Of a stretch of DNA of 13,686 bases, positions 6,027 through 12,490 are shown piece after piece; positions within the stretch are counted from its first letter, which is position 1; each line of letters starts with the position of its first letter. The DNA comes from Pseudorhodobacter antarcticus. Its GTDB lineage: Bacteria; Pseudomonadota; Alphaproteobacteria; Rhodobacterales; Rhodobacteraceae. The DNA lies in the NCBI GenBank assembly GCA_945897655.1, contig CAMDHB010000051.1, forward strand, positions 1 to 13,686. Reading direction: 5' to 3'. The notes beneath the pieces are model-generated. The model was not told where the DNA came from. It searched no databases and saw nothing but the letters and a program-made list of their open reading frames with translations. Both the position numbers and the translations under genes were made by a program.

Positions 6027-6818
6027 TTGAAAAAATCATTTCGGGCGATGATCGCCGCAGCACTTTCCCTGACAGCCACGGCACCGCAGGCGGCAACATT
6101 TGACATTCAGGTGGTCTTTGGCAGCGGCCTGACGTCGTCGCAGCAATCCATCTTTTCGCAAGCCGAGACGTTTTGGGAAACCGTGATCACCGGCTACAAG
6201 CCCAATGTCAGTCTGACGAGCCTTGTGATCAATGCCGTGGGCACGGCGATTGACGGGGCGTTTGGTGTTCTGGGCAGTGCAGGGCCCAGTACAGTTATAA
6301 GGACACGCGGCACGTATTATGCCACGACGGGCGAGATGGAGTTTGACACTGCCGATCTGGCGCGGATGGAAAGCGAAGGGTCGCTGTTTGCGGTCATTCA
6401 GCACGAAATGGCGCATGTGATCGGGTTCGGGACGCTCTGGTCGCTAAACGGTCTTTATGTGAACGAGTCCGGGCAATACACCGGCAGCAATGCCTTGGCC
6501 GCCTATCGGTCCGAGTTTGCCCCGGGCGCAGCCTTCGTTCCTGTTGACATTGTCAGCGGACTGGGCACGCGCAATGGTCATTGGGCCGAAAACTGGGCCG
6601 GCGGCACCCGCGAATTGATGACAGGTTTTCTGAACACCCCCACCTTTGTCAGCAATACCACGGCTCAATCCTTTGCCGACCTGGGTTATACTGTTGGCAG
6701 CGTCCCGGTCGTGACACCGCCCGTTCAGCCCGTGCCGCTGCCTGCCGGGGCGGTGCTGCTGCTGGGTGGGCTTGGCGTTCTGAGTGCCGCTGGCGCGCGG
6801 CGTCGCCGGACAGAATGA
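6027..6818 (+). CDS. Secreted leishmanolysin-like (M8-type) metallopeptidase, VPLPA-CTERM
   Basis: A 263-residue exported zinc metallopeptidase. The signal peptide (MKKSFRAMIAAALSLTATAPQA) precedes a domain whose zinc site is intact: HEMAHVIGFGTLW at residues 126-138 gives His126, Glu127 and His130; His185 (GHW) is the third ligand; Met198 in RELMTG is the Met-turn. This spacing and the HW...ELMTG block are features of the leishmanolysin/M8 group of metzincins, although this protein is far shorter than eukaryotic leishmanolysin. The C-terminus carries PVPLPAG, a hydrophobic helix and ARRRRTE, a VPLPA-CTERM sorting signal, so the enzyme is probably processed and displayed or released at the cell surface. 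The start is TTG 6027 with GGCGGAG 7 nt upstream. Its stop overlaps the next gene's start (ATGA). The substrate is unknown. Confidence 0.86.
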   Translation: MKKSFRAMIAAALSLTATAPQAATFDIQVVFGSGLTSSQQSIFSQAETFWETVITGYKPNVSLTSLVINAVGTAIDGAFGVLGSAGPSTVIRTRGTYYATTGEMEFDTADLARMESEGSLFAVIQHEMAHVIGFGTLWSLNGLYVNESGQYTGSNALAAYRSEFAPGAAFVPVDIVSGLGTRNGHWAENWAGGTRELMTGFLNTPTFVSNTTAQSFADLGYTVGSVPVVTPPVQPVPLPAGAVLLLGGLGVLSAAGARRRRTE

Positions 6819-7351
6819 CAGATCTGACCCGGCGCGTGGTTCTGCTGGGGGTTGGAATGATGGCCGCGGGGCCGGGTTTTGCAGAGGCGGTCAGCCTGCC
6901 GGACCCGTCCAGCGGTGTCGTGGTCCTGCGCTTTGACATCGGGCCCGACAGGGGGGAGGATGCGCCCCCCCTGCTGCAGATCACCGCAGATGGCCACTAT
7001 TCCGTGCGCGCTGCCGATGCGGCGGCGGGGCGGGTCAAGGGCATGCTGGCGGATGGGCAGTTGCAGGCGCTGGTGGAGTATATCGTGACCACCGAAGGCG
7101 TTCTTGACATCAGTGCCCCTGCGATTTCAGCGCAGATCGAACAGATTTCGGCAGACGGCGGGCCGGTGCTGCTGGTGGTGGATGCGCCGACCACGCGCCT
7201 GACGCTGATCCTCGCGACGGGCACGCATGACGTGACCTTTTATGCCACAGGATTTGCCGCAAGGCTTTTCCCCCAGATCGACGCGCTGCAACGCTTGCGC
7301 CGGACCGAAATGCACCTGCTGGAACTGGCCGAGGGTTTGCGCGGCGGCTGA
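6815..7351 (+). CDS. Exported protein of unknown function, coupled to the metallopeptidase
   Basis: A 178-residue protein whose ATG (6815) overlaps the peptidase stop (ATGA), so the two are translated as a unit. Its N-terminus, LTRRVVLLGVGMMAAGPGFAEA, is an export signal with a twin arginine and an AxA-like cleavage site, so a Tat or Sec route is likely. The mature part is mixed alpha/beta: VVVLRFDIGPD, PLLQITADGHYSVRA, KGMLADGQLQALVEYI, then GPVLLVVDAPTTRLTLIL and a terminal helix rich in Leu and Arg (QRLRRTEMHLLELAEGL). I do not recognise a family. The coupling and shared export suggest it acts on or with the peptidase, for instance as inhibitor, chaperone or periplasmic partner; that is inference. 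Confidence 0.75.
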   Translation: MTDLTRRVVLLGVGMMAAGPGFAEAVSLPDPSSGVVVLRFDIGPDRGEDAPPLLQITADGHYSVRAADAAAGRVKGMLADGQLQALVEYIVTTEGVLDISAPAISAQIEQISADGGPVLLVVDAPTTRLTLILATGTHDVTFYATGFAARLFPQIDALQRLRRTEMHLLELAEGLRGG

Positions 7352-7446
7352 CATGTCCAAGGTGGCAAAAGGACGCCCCGGGCTTTGCAATTGCACCCCC
7401 CAAGCGGAGTTGTTAGCTGTGGCGACAACTGAATAGGGGTTGGACC

Positions 7447-8610
7447 ATGCCTGTGATCACCTGCATCGACGATCTGAAACGCCTGTACGAAAAGCGGGTG
7501 CCGAAGATGTTTTATGACTATGCCGAATCCGGCTCTTATACGGAGCAGACCTTTCGCGAAAACTCGTCCGACTATCAGAAAATCCGGCTGCGTCAGCGGG
7601 TTGCGGTGGATATGACGGGACGCACGACCGAAACCACGATGATTGGCCGCAAGGTGGCAATGCCCGTGGCCCTGGCCCCGGTGGGCCTGACGGGGATGCA
7701 ATGCGCGGATGGCGAGATCAAGGCGGCGCGGGCGGCCGAGGCGTTTGGCGTGCCCTTTACCCTGTCGACCATGTCGATCTGCTCGATCGAGGATGTGGCC
7801 GAACACACCAGCGCCCCCTTCTGGTTCCAGCTTTATGTGATGAAGGATGAGGATTTTGTCGACAGCGCCATCGAACGGGCGCGCAAGGCCAAATGTTCGG
7901 CCATCGTGCTGACGCTGGATTTGCAGATTCTGGGCCAGCGGCACAAGGATTTGAAGAACGGCCTGTCCGCGCCACCCCGCCTGACGCTGCCCAATATCCT
8001 GGACATGATGACGAAACCGGGCTGGTCGTTGCGGATGCTGGGCACCAAGCGGCGGACGTTCCGCAACATTGCGGGCCATGCGAAGGGGGTCAAGAACATG
8101 TCATCGCTGATGTCATGGACGAACGAACAATTCGACCCCAAGCTGGACTGGTCCAAGATCGCCCGCATCCGCGACCAATGGGGCGGCAAGCTGATCCTGA
8201 AGGGGATCAACGACCCCGAAGATGCCCGCATCGCCGCCGACTTTGGCGCGGATGCGATCATCGTCTCCAACCACGGCGGGCGGCAGCTGGATGGGGGGGT
8301 GTCGTCAATCCGGATGCTGCCGTCGATTGTGCGGGCGGTGGGCGACAAGGTGGAGGTGCATCTGGACGGCGGCATCCGGTCAGGTCAGGATGTGTTCAAG
8401 GCCTTGGCGCTGGGGGCGAAAAGCACCTACATCGGGCGGTCATTTGTGTACGGCCTGGGCGCGATGGGTCAGGCCGGGGTGACACGCGCGCTGGAGGTGA
8501 TCCAGAAAGAGCTGGACATCACGATGGCGCTGACGGGCGTGCAAAGGGCCACGGACATCAGCCGCAACCAGTTGCTGGTGCCCAAGGATTTCGAGGGCGA
8601 CTGGGCCTGA
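7447..8610 (+). CDS. lldD: FMN-dependent L-lactate dehydrogenase (alpha-hydroxy-acid dehydrogenase)
   Basis: A 387-residue FMN-dependent alpha-hydroxy-acid dehydrogenase, best matching LldD (381-396 residues), which oxidises L-lactate to pyruvate and passes electrons to the quinone pool at the inner membrane. The TIM barrel shows the family's marks: FYDYAESGSYTEQTFREN near the N-terminus, ALAPVGLTGM, the FMN-contacting WFQLYV, the LTLDLQILGQRHKDLKNGL block, LILKGI, and the active-site SNHGGRQLDGG with catalytic His276. The FMN phosphate site is in VHLDGGIRSG and STYIGRSFVYGLG. Related enzymes (mandelate or glycolate types) cannot be fully excluded. The start is ATG 7447 with AGGGG upstream. 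It lies 95 bp after the exported-protein gene, with a small AGTTGT/ACAACT dyad (7408-7430) between, so it probably has its own promoter. It ends at paired hairpins. Confidence 0.93.
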   Translation: MPVITCIDDLKRLYEKRVPKMFYDYAESGSYTEQTFRENSSDYQKIRLRQRVAVDMTGRTTETTMIGRKVAMPVALAPVGLTGMQCADGEIKAARAAEAFGVPFTLSTMSICSIEDVAEHTSAPFWFQLYVMKDEDFVDSAIERARKAKCSAIVLTLDLQILGQRHKDLKNGLSAPPRLTLPNILDMMTKPGWSLRMLGTKRRTFRNIAGHAKGVKNMSSLMSWTNEQFDPKLDWSKIARIRDQWGGKLILKGINDPEDARIAADFGADAIIVSNHGGRQLDGGVSSIRMLPSIVRAVGDKVEVHLDGGIRSGQDVFKALALGAKSTYIGRSFVYGLGAMGQAGVTRALEVIQKELDITMALTGVQRATDISRNQLLVPKDFEGDWA

Positions 8611-8629
8611 ACGGTCGTAATCCAGCGGA

Positions 8630-8679
8630 GCGGCCCTTGGCCGCACTCCCCCTGAGTTGCCCGCGCGGCCAAAGGCCGC
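8630..8679. terminator. Paired hairpins between convergent lldD and MFS genes
   Basis: Two perfect 6-bp hairpins sit 20 nt apart: GCGGCC-CTT-GGCCGC (8630-8644) and GCGGCC-AAA-GGCCGC (8665-8679). They lie in the 72 bp between the convergent stops of lldD (plus) and the MFS gene (minus). The second is followed on the plus strand by TTGT, a poor T tract. The two units are also near-inverted copies of each other, so a larger alternative stem is possible. They most likely serve as a bidirectional terminator. Confidence 0.55.
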
Positions 8680-8682
8680 TTG

Positions 8683-9825
8683 TCAACGCTGCCGCCCCAT
8701 GACCGGCGCCAGCGCAAGAATGGTCATCAGCATGACGGCGGCAAAGACAAAGGCGGCGGGCAGGCCAAAGCCGCCGGCGATGAAGCCCACCACGGGCGGG
8801 CCGATGAAATAGCCGAAGTAGCCCAGCAAGGTGGCGCGCGCGATGGCGCGGGCGCGCTTGGCCGGGTCGGACAACTGGCCAACCAGCGTGAACGCCGTGG
8901 GCGCGATGACCGAGGAGCCGATGCCCATCACGATGAACCCGGCATAGGCGGCGGCAGGGCTGCCCGCCAAGGCGACTGTCAGAGCCCCCGTGGCCGACAC
9001 CAAGGCCCCGCCGATCATCAGGGGCACGGCATCAATCCGCGTGGCCAGACCCTGCCCACCCAACCGCGCAAAGCCCATCGTCAGCGCCAGTACGGCGGGC
9101 CCCGCAGCACCCAAGGCAGGACTGCCGCCCAAGGATTTTTCGATATGCAGCGCGGACCAGCTTTCGGCGGCATTTTCGGTCAGGAACGCGATCAGCACAA
9201 TGCCGCCGCCGATGACCGGCACCAGACCCAGACCTGACGCGGTTTCCCCCTTGGGGCGGGACAGGCCATCAATGCGGCCATCTTGTTCAAACGCGAGCAG
9301 GATCAGGGCAGCGGCGAGCAGCGCCATGACCGGCATCACCACCGAAGGCGGCAGGCCCTGACTGCGCAAGGCACCCACCCCCAAGGCACCTGCGGCATAG
9401 CCAAAGGAATAGCCCGCATGGCAGAGGTTCATCAAAGGCCGGTGCGACTGCGCCTCAAGCGCGGAAATCCGGGCATTCATCAGCACATCGGTGGCCCCGG
9501 TCCCAGCCCCGCAGGCCAGCATGGCAAAGGCAAACAGTCCCCAATGCGCCGCCTGACCGGGCAAAGCAAAGGCCAATGCCATCGCCAAGGCCGACACCGG
9601 CAGGGCATAGCGGCCAAGGCCCTGCCCAATTGCCGGGGCGGCCAGCATCGCGGCCATCGCGGCAATCGGGGTCATGAACAGAAGCAGGCCAAGGCCGGTT
9701 TCGCTGATCCCCAGCATCGCCTTGAGGTCCGGCAGATCGGCGGCAAAGGTGCCCCACAGCACGCCCATTGCGGCAAAGACGGCAAGGGGCGCGCGGGACA
9801 GGCGCAGGGTGGCAAGGCTGGACAT
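8683..9825 (-). CDS. MFS transporter
   Basis: A 380-residue inner-membrane protein with about 12 hydrophobic segments rich in Ala, Leu and Gly, fitting the major facilitator superfamily (YbjJ-like small MFS group). Recognisable pieces are the first segment with WGTFAADLPDLKAMLGISETGLGLLL, the GAGTGATDVLMNARI region, and a central loop (EQDGRIDGLSRPKGET) between the two six-helix halves. LSDPAKRARAIARATLLGYFGYFIGPP is typical of helix 10-11 in this group. ATG 9825 is chosen because GGAGG lies 5 nt upstream; an upstream extension to 9873 lacks a binding site. The substrate is unknown. It follows the P-loop kinase gene by 83 bp on the same strand, so it is probably the last gene of a deaminase-kinase-transporter operon. 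Confidence 0.88.
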   Translation of the reverse strand: MSSLATLRLSRAPLAVFAAMGVLWGTFAADLPDLKAMLGISETGLGLLLFMTPIAAMAAMLAAPAIGQGLGRYALPVSALAMALAFALPGQAAHWGLFAFAMLACGAGTGATDVLMNARISALEAQSHRPLMNLCHAGYSFGYAAGALGVGALRSQGLPPSVVMPVMALLAAALILLAFEQDGRIDGLSRPKGETASGLGLVPVIGGGIVLIAFLTENAAESWSALHIEKSLGGSPALGAAGPAVLALTMGFARLGGQGLATRIDAVPLMIGGALVSATGALTVALAGSPAAAYAGFIVMGIGSSVIAPTAFTLVGQLSDPAKRARAIARATLLGYFGYFIGPPVVGFIAGGFGLPAAFVFAAVMLMTILALAPVMGRQR

Positions 9826-9908
9826 CTGAACCTCCGGGAAGGCGGGTATGGCCCGGGTCGGGGCACCGGGCATGCCGGTCTGCGACAGGCACTGGACGGG
9901 GGGCGACG

Positions 9909-10370
9909 TTATGGTGCGGGACGCAGGGCCAGTTCGTCCGGCCCCGGGAGTTCATAAAGCGCGTCATAGGCGGCCATGTCGGCGGCGGTCACGGTAAAGC
10001 CCACCTTCCGCGCGGCAATACGTTGCAGGCGCGTCCTCGACCCGGGGTCCGGGGGCACATGCAGGGCCGAGCTAAAACCGGCTGCACCGGCAAGGGCGCG
10101 CATGTGCTGCCGTTCATCGCGGGACCAGAAGCCGAAATCCAGGATCACATCCGCCCCGGCCCTGAGCGCGCCCAAGGCCAGCGGCCACAGCGCCGCCTCG
10201 ATCGTATCATGGCGGGCGTTGTGGTCGGGGTGGGCGACGTCATCGCCAAAGATCGCAAGCTGCAGGTCATCGGCCGACAGGCGCAGGGCGGGCAGGCTTT
10301 GGGCCAGTTCCAACGCAAGGGTCGTCTTGCCCACACCTGGCAGCCCCACCATCAGATGCAGCGTGGTCAT
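9909..10370 (-). CDS. P-loop kinase-like AAA-family ATPase
   Basis: A 153-residue P-loop protein of the predicted-kinase / zeta-toxin-like group. The Walker A motif GLPGVGKTT is at residues 9-17. SADDLQLAIFGDD follows, a segment that in related kinases positions the substrate, and VILDFGFWSRDERQHM supplies the second acidic strand and a lid-like basic region. Family members phosphorylate small molecules such as nucleosides, sugars or antibiotics; which one is not visible here. The ATG at 10370 overlaps the stop of the cytidine deaminase gene by ATGA, with GGTGGG just upstream, so the two are translationally coupled. No antitoxin-like gene is adjacent, which argues against a toxin role. A salvage kinase acting near the deaminase is a reasonable inference, no more. 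Confidence 0.8.
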   Translation of the reverse strand: MTTLHLMVGLPGVGKTTLALELAQSLPALRLSADDLQLAIFGDDVAHPDHNARHDTIEAALWPLALGALRAGADVILDFGFWSRDERQHMRALAGAAGFSSALHVPPDPGSRTRLQRIAARKVGFTVTAADMAAYDALYELPGPDELALRPAP

Positions 10371-10747
10371 CCCACCAGCCAATGGTCCGGCAACAGGGCG
10401 CGCATCGGTTTCACACCGCTGGACAGAATGACGCGAGTATCGGCATTGCCATCATCAACCTGCACCACCAACTCGCGGCAGCGCCCGCAGGGCGGCAGGA
10501 TGGACCCGTCCCAATCGACCGCGACAATGTCCATGATCCGGGTTTCGCCCGCCGTGATCATCGCCGCCACTGCCGCATGTTCGGCGCAGAACCCGATCCC
10601 GCATTGAGCATCGATGCAGACCCCGACGTAAATGGAGCCCGAGGCGGTGCGCAAGGCTGACCCCACCCCCGCCACCTCGACCGAGCGGGTCAGGCGGCGC
10701 GGGTTCAGAACGGCGCGGGCGGCGGTGATCAGGTCAAGGTCGGACAT
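10367..10747 (-). CDS. Cytidine deaminase family protein (blasticidin-S-deaminase-like)
   Basis: A 126-residue zinc-dependent deaminase of the short homotetrameric cytidine deaminase type. The zinc and catalytic residues are visible: Cys54 and Glu56 in FCAEHAAV, Cys87 and Cys90 in PPCGRCREL. The N-terminal part has the GSALRTASGSIYVGVCID block that binds the nucleoside in this family. The Cys-Ala-Glu-His form and its spacing are shared with blasticidin-S-deaminase-like members, so the true substrate may be cytidine, deoxycytidine or a related aminated pyrimidine nucleoside. It is cytoplasmic. The start is ATG 10747 with a weak binding site. It is the first gene of the minus-strand group followed by the overlapping P-loop kinase and an MFS transporter. 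Confidence 0.88.
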   Translation of the reverse strand: MSDLDLITAARAVLNPRRLTRSVEVAGVGSALRTASGSIYVGVCIDAQCGIGFCAEHAAVAAMITAGETRIMDIVAVDWDGSILPPCGRCRELVVQVDDGNADTRVILSSGVKPMRALLPDHWLVG

Positions 10748-10780
10748 GGGCCAAGCCTAGCAGGTGCAGGCGGCGCTGCC

Positions 10781-10796
10781 CAGACCCCAGAGTCTG
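10781..10796 (-). terminator. Weak hairpin after the VPLPA-CTERM gene
   Basis: CAGAC (10781-10785) and GTCTG (10792-10796) form a 5-bp stem with a 6-nt loop, 19 nt beyond the stop of the minus-strand secreted-protein gene and before the cytidine deaminase start. It has no T run. It may slow or end transcription, but evidence is thin. Confidence 0.25.
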
Positions 10797-10814
10797 AACA
10801 GCGCCACCGAAAGG

Positions 10815-11552
10815 TCAGGCAGATTTGGCGCGACGACGCAGACCGGCCAACCCACCCAGCGCGCCGATCAGCAGCAGCCCGCCTGCAGGCAGCGGAACGG
10901 GCGCCGGGGCATCCACGATGACATGCATGGTGGTCGAGTTGACCAAAGCCTGGCCGTTAAAGGCGGACAGTGTGAAGGTGAACTGCCCACTGCCAAGCGG
11001 TGCCGCTATGAAGCCCATGTTCACCGAGTTCTGGCCAACCGTGAAGTTGCCCAAAGTGCCGGTGCCACCCGCGTTGAACGCAGCCCCGCCGTTTCCGCTT
11101 GCCCCCGTTCCAAGGTAATACCCCGTGGAAAAAAGCCCAAGCGGGTCATAGGAGAGGCCGAAATTGTTGTTCACCGATGCATCGGTATCCACCGTCAGCA
11201 GATAGGTCAGCGAGTTCAGCGCGCCAGCCAAGGTGCTGATCGGCCATTCAAAGTTGAAGACCGACCGGTTCACTGCAGGAACCGAATTGCTGGACAAGAA
11301 GGTATAGGTGTCCACACCATCATGATTGAAGGTGTTTTGCGGCTGCCCGGTCAGGTCGTACCGCAGCTTGGCCCGCAAGGCGAGTTCAACGCCGCCTGCG
11401 GTGGCCCCGGTAAAGGAGCCGTTGATGTTGCCCGTCCCGAAGATGACATTCGGCGTAACGTCTCCGGTACCATTTACCAGTGCCGCAGTTGCAGCAAAGG
11501 GTGTTAAAACGGCAAGCGCGGCTGCCGCCAAAAGCTTTCCGAATTTACCCAT
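10815..11552 (-). CDS. Secreted VPLPA-CTERM protein of unknown function
   Basis: A 245-residue exported protein. The signal peptide is MGKFGKLLAAAALAVLTPFA with cleavage likely after ATA. The mature region is rich in Gly, Asn, Thr and Ser with alternating strands (DGVDTYTFLSSNSV, SLTYLLTVDTDASVNNNFGLS, GQFTFTLSAFNGQALV), suggesting an all-beta extracellular domain. The C-terminus has PVPLPAGG, a hydrophobic Gly/Leu helix and LRRRAKSA, the same VPLPA-CTERM layout as the two metallopeptidases at 5121-6818, so all three are likely handled by the same exosortase. No catalytic motif is seen. ATG 11552 is chosen because the signal peptide starts there; a frame extending to 11645 would put 31 unrelated residues in front. 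A repeat-rich region lies upstream. Confidence 0.78.
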   Translation of the reverse strand: MGKFGKLLAAAALAVLTPFAATAALVNGTGDVTPNVIFGTGNINGSFTGATAGGVELALRAKLRYDLTGQPQNTFNHDGVDTYTFLSSNSVPAVNRSVFNFEWPISTLAGALNSLTYLLTVDTDASVNNNFGLSYDPLGLFSTGYYLGTGASGNGGAAFNAGGTGTLGNFTVGQNSVNMGFIAAPLGSGQFTFTLSAFNGQALVNSTTMHVIVDAPAPVPLPAGGLLLIGALGGLAGLRRRAKSA

Positions 11553-11573
11553 CAGTATTTCCCAACTATGAAA

Positions 11574-11591
11574 GTCGATTGCAGAATCGAC
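11574..11591. promoter_or_regulatory. 7-bp inverted repeat upstream of the VPLPA-CTERM gene
   Basis: GTCGATT (11574-11580) and AATCGAC (11585-11591) form a perfect 7-bp inverted repeat with a GCAG centre, 22-39 bp before the ATG at 11552. It could be an operator or a leader hairpin. Its right arm overlaps the first copy of a direct repeat described separately. Confidence 0.38.
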
Positions 11592-11657
11592 ACTAAAAAT
11601 GAACGTCGTTAACCTTAGGCCTGTTTTGGCTGAATCGCCTAACACTTTAAATGAACG
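11584..11657. repeat. Two imperfect direct repeats upstream of the VPLPA-CTERM gene
   Basis: The segments 11584-11605 and 11632-11657 share GAATCG, then ACACT, two variable bases, and AAATGAACG. The second copy carries a 4-nt insertion after GAATCG. The copy starts are 48 bp apart, between the secreted-protein start (11552) and the end of the XRE-cupin gene (11725). Spaced direct repeats in this position suggest binding of an activator, or an internal duplication. Confidence 0.45.
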
Positions 11658-11724
11658 CCGCCAGAGCAGGCCAAACGCCGGGTTTCAGTACTCGCCTGAG
11701 TGCCCCAAGACCTTGGCCGCCAAT

Positions 11725-12381
11725 CTAGCCCTGCGGATAGCAGATCACCGACAGATACCGTGCCGGCAGGACGTTCAGCACCTCGGGGCCGTGGCGGGCA
11801 TCGGCGTCAAAGAACAGGCTGTCACCGGGTTTGAGGTGGAACAGCTGGTCACCGTGACGGTAGGTCACCTCGCCCTCCAGCATGTACAGCATTTCCAGCC
11901 CTTCGTGCTGAAAGGTCGGGAAGGTGTCGGATTCGGTCGAAAGGCTGATGAGATAGGGTTCCACCACCACGCCCGAGGAGTTGGAGCCGATATGGCCCAG
12001 CAGGTTGTACTGATGCCCCGCCCGGGTACCCCGGCGTTCAATCTCGACATGGTCGCCCGCCTTGACATGCTGCACCTCGCGCCGTTCCTCATAGGATTTG
12101 AAGAAGGCGGTGACGGGGACGGAAAAGGCATGGCTGAGGACCTGCAAGGTGGTCAGCGAGGGCGAGGTGATGCCGTTTTCGATTTTTGAGAGCATGCCGA
12201 TGCTGAGGCCGGTGATCTGGGCAAGGTCAGCCACCGTCAGCCCTTGCTGGCGACGAAAGGCGCGCACTTCGCGGCCGATTGCAGCCTCCAGATTGCGTTC
12301 CGATATATCGCGGACGCGGTGGGGGTCCTGATCGAAGGCGGGTTTGCCGCGGGGAACAAAGGGAATGGCTTCGTCGGTCAT
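11725..12381 (-). CDS. XRE-cupin transcriptional regulator, probably of sarcosine oxidase genes
   Basis: A 218-residue DNA-binding regulator. An N-terminal helix-turn-helix of the XRE/Cro type covers about residues 35-93 (IGREVRAFRRQQGLTVADLA, then GLSIGMLSKIENGITSPSL). A cupin barrel covers about 145-215, with QHEGLEMLYMLEGEVTYRHGD, then LKPGDSLFFDADARHGPE holding the usual conserved residues. XRE-cupin proteins sense a small metabolite through the cupin and act as repressors or activators. It lies 109 bp after the sarcosine oxidase gamma gene on the same strand, and such regulators commonly sit in methylated-amine and sarcosine catabolic clusters, so control of that operon is likely but inferred. 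The start is ATG 12381, with GAGGG 4 nt upstream. Confidence 0.9.
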   Translation of the reverse strand: MTDEAIPFVPRGKPAFDQDPHRVRDISERNLEAAIGREVRAFRRQQGLTVADLAQITGLSIGMLSKIENGITSPSLTTLQVLSHAFSVPVTAFFKSYEERREVQHVKAGDHVEIERRGTRAGHQYNLLGHIGSNSSGVVVEPYLISLSTESDTFPTFQHEGLEMLYMLEGEVTYRHGDQLFHLKPGDSLFFDADARHGPEVLNVLPARYLSVICYPQG

Positions 12382-12441
12382 GGGGCCCTCGGGCGCAGGT
12401 CTTTGTTCACTATAGGTGAAAATCCTGATGTGGCAAGTTGG

Positions 12442-12487
12442 CCGCCGGGGCGCTGCCTCCGGCGGGGATATCTGGGCCAGACTGAAA
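12442..12487. terminator. GC-rich hairpin element after the sarcosine oxidase genes
   Basis: CCGCCGG (12442-12448) pairs perfectly with CCGGCGG (12459-12465) around a 10-nt loop, followed on the plus strand by GGATATCTGGGCCAGACTGAAAG up to the gamma-subunit stop. From memory, close variants (CTCCGGCGGGGATAT and a following GGGCCAGA) recur downstream of many genes in Rhodobacteraceae, so this is probably one copy of an interspersed terminator-like repeat. It lies where the sarcosine oxidase message would end, before the XRE-cupin gene. Confidence 0.52.
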
Positions 12488-12490
12488 GGG

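Noticed and set aside
9599..9626. 8-bp inverted repeat GGCAGGGC / GCCCTGCC
   Set aside because: Lies inside the MFS coding region and is easily explained by Ala/Gly codons.
9283..9957. Plus-strand frame opposite the MFS gene
   Set aside because: Gly/Gln/Arg-rich shadow of a well-supported membrane protein.
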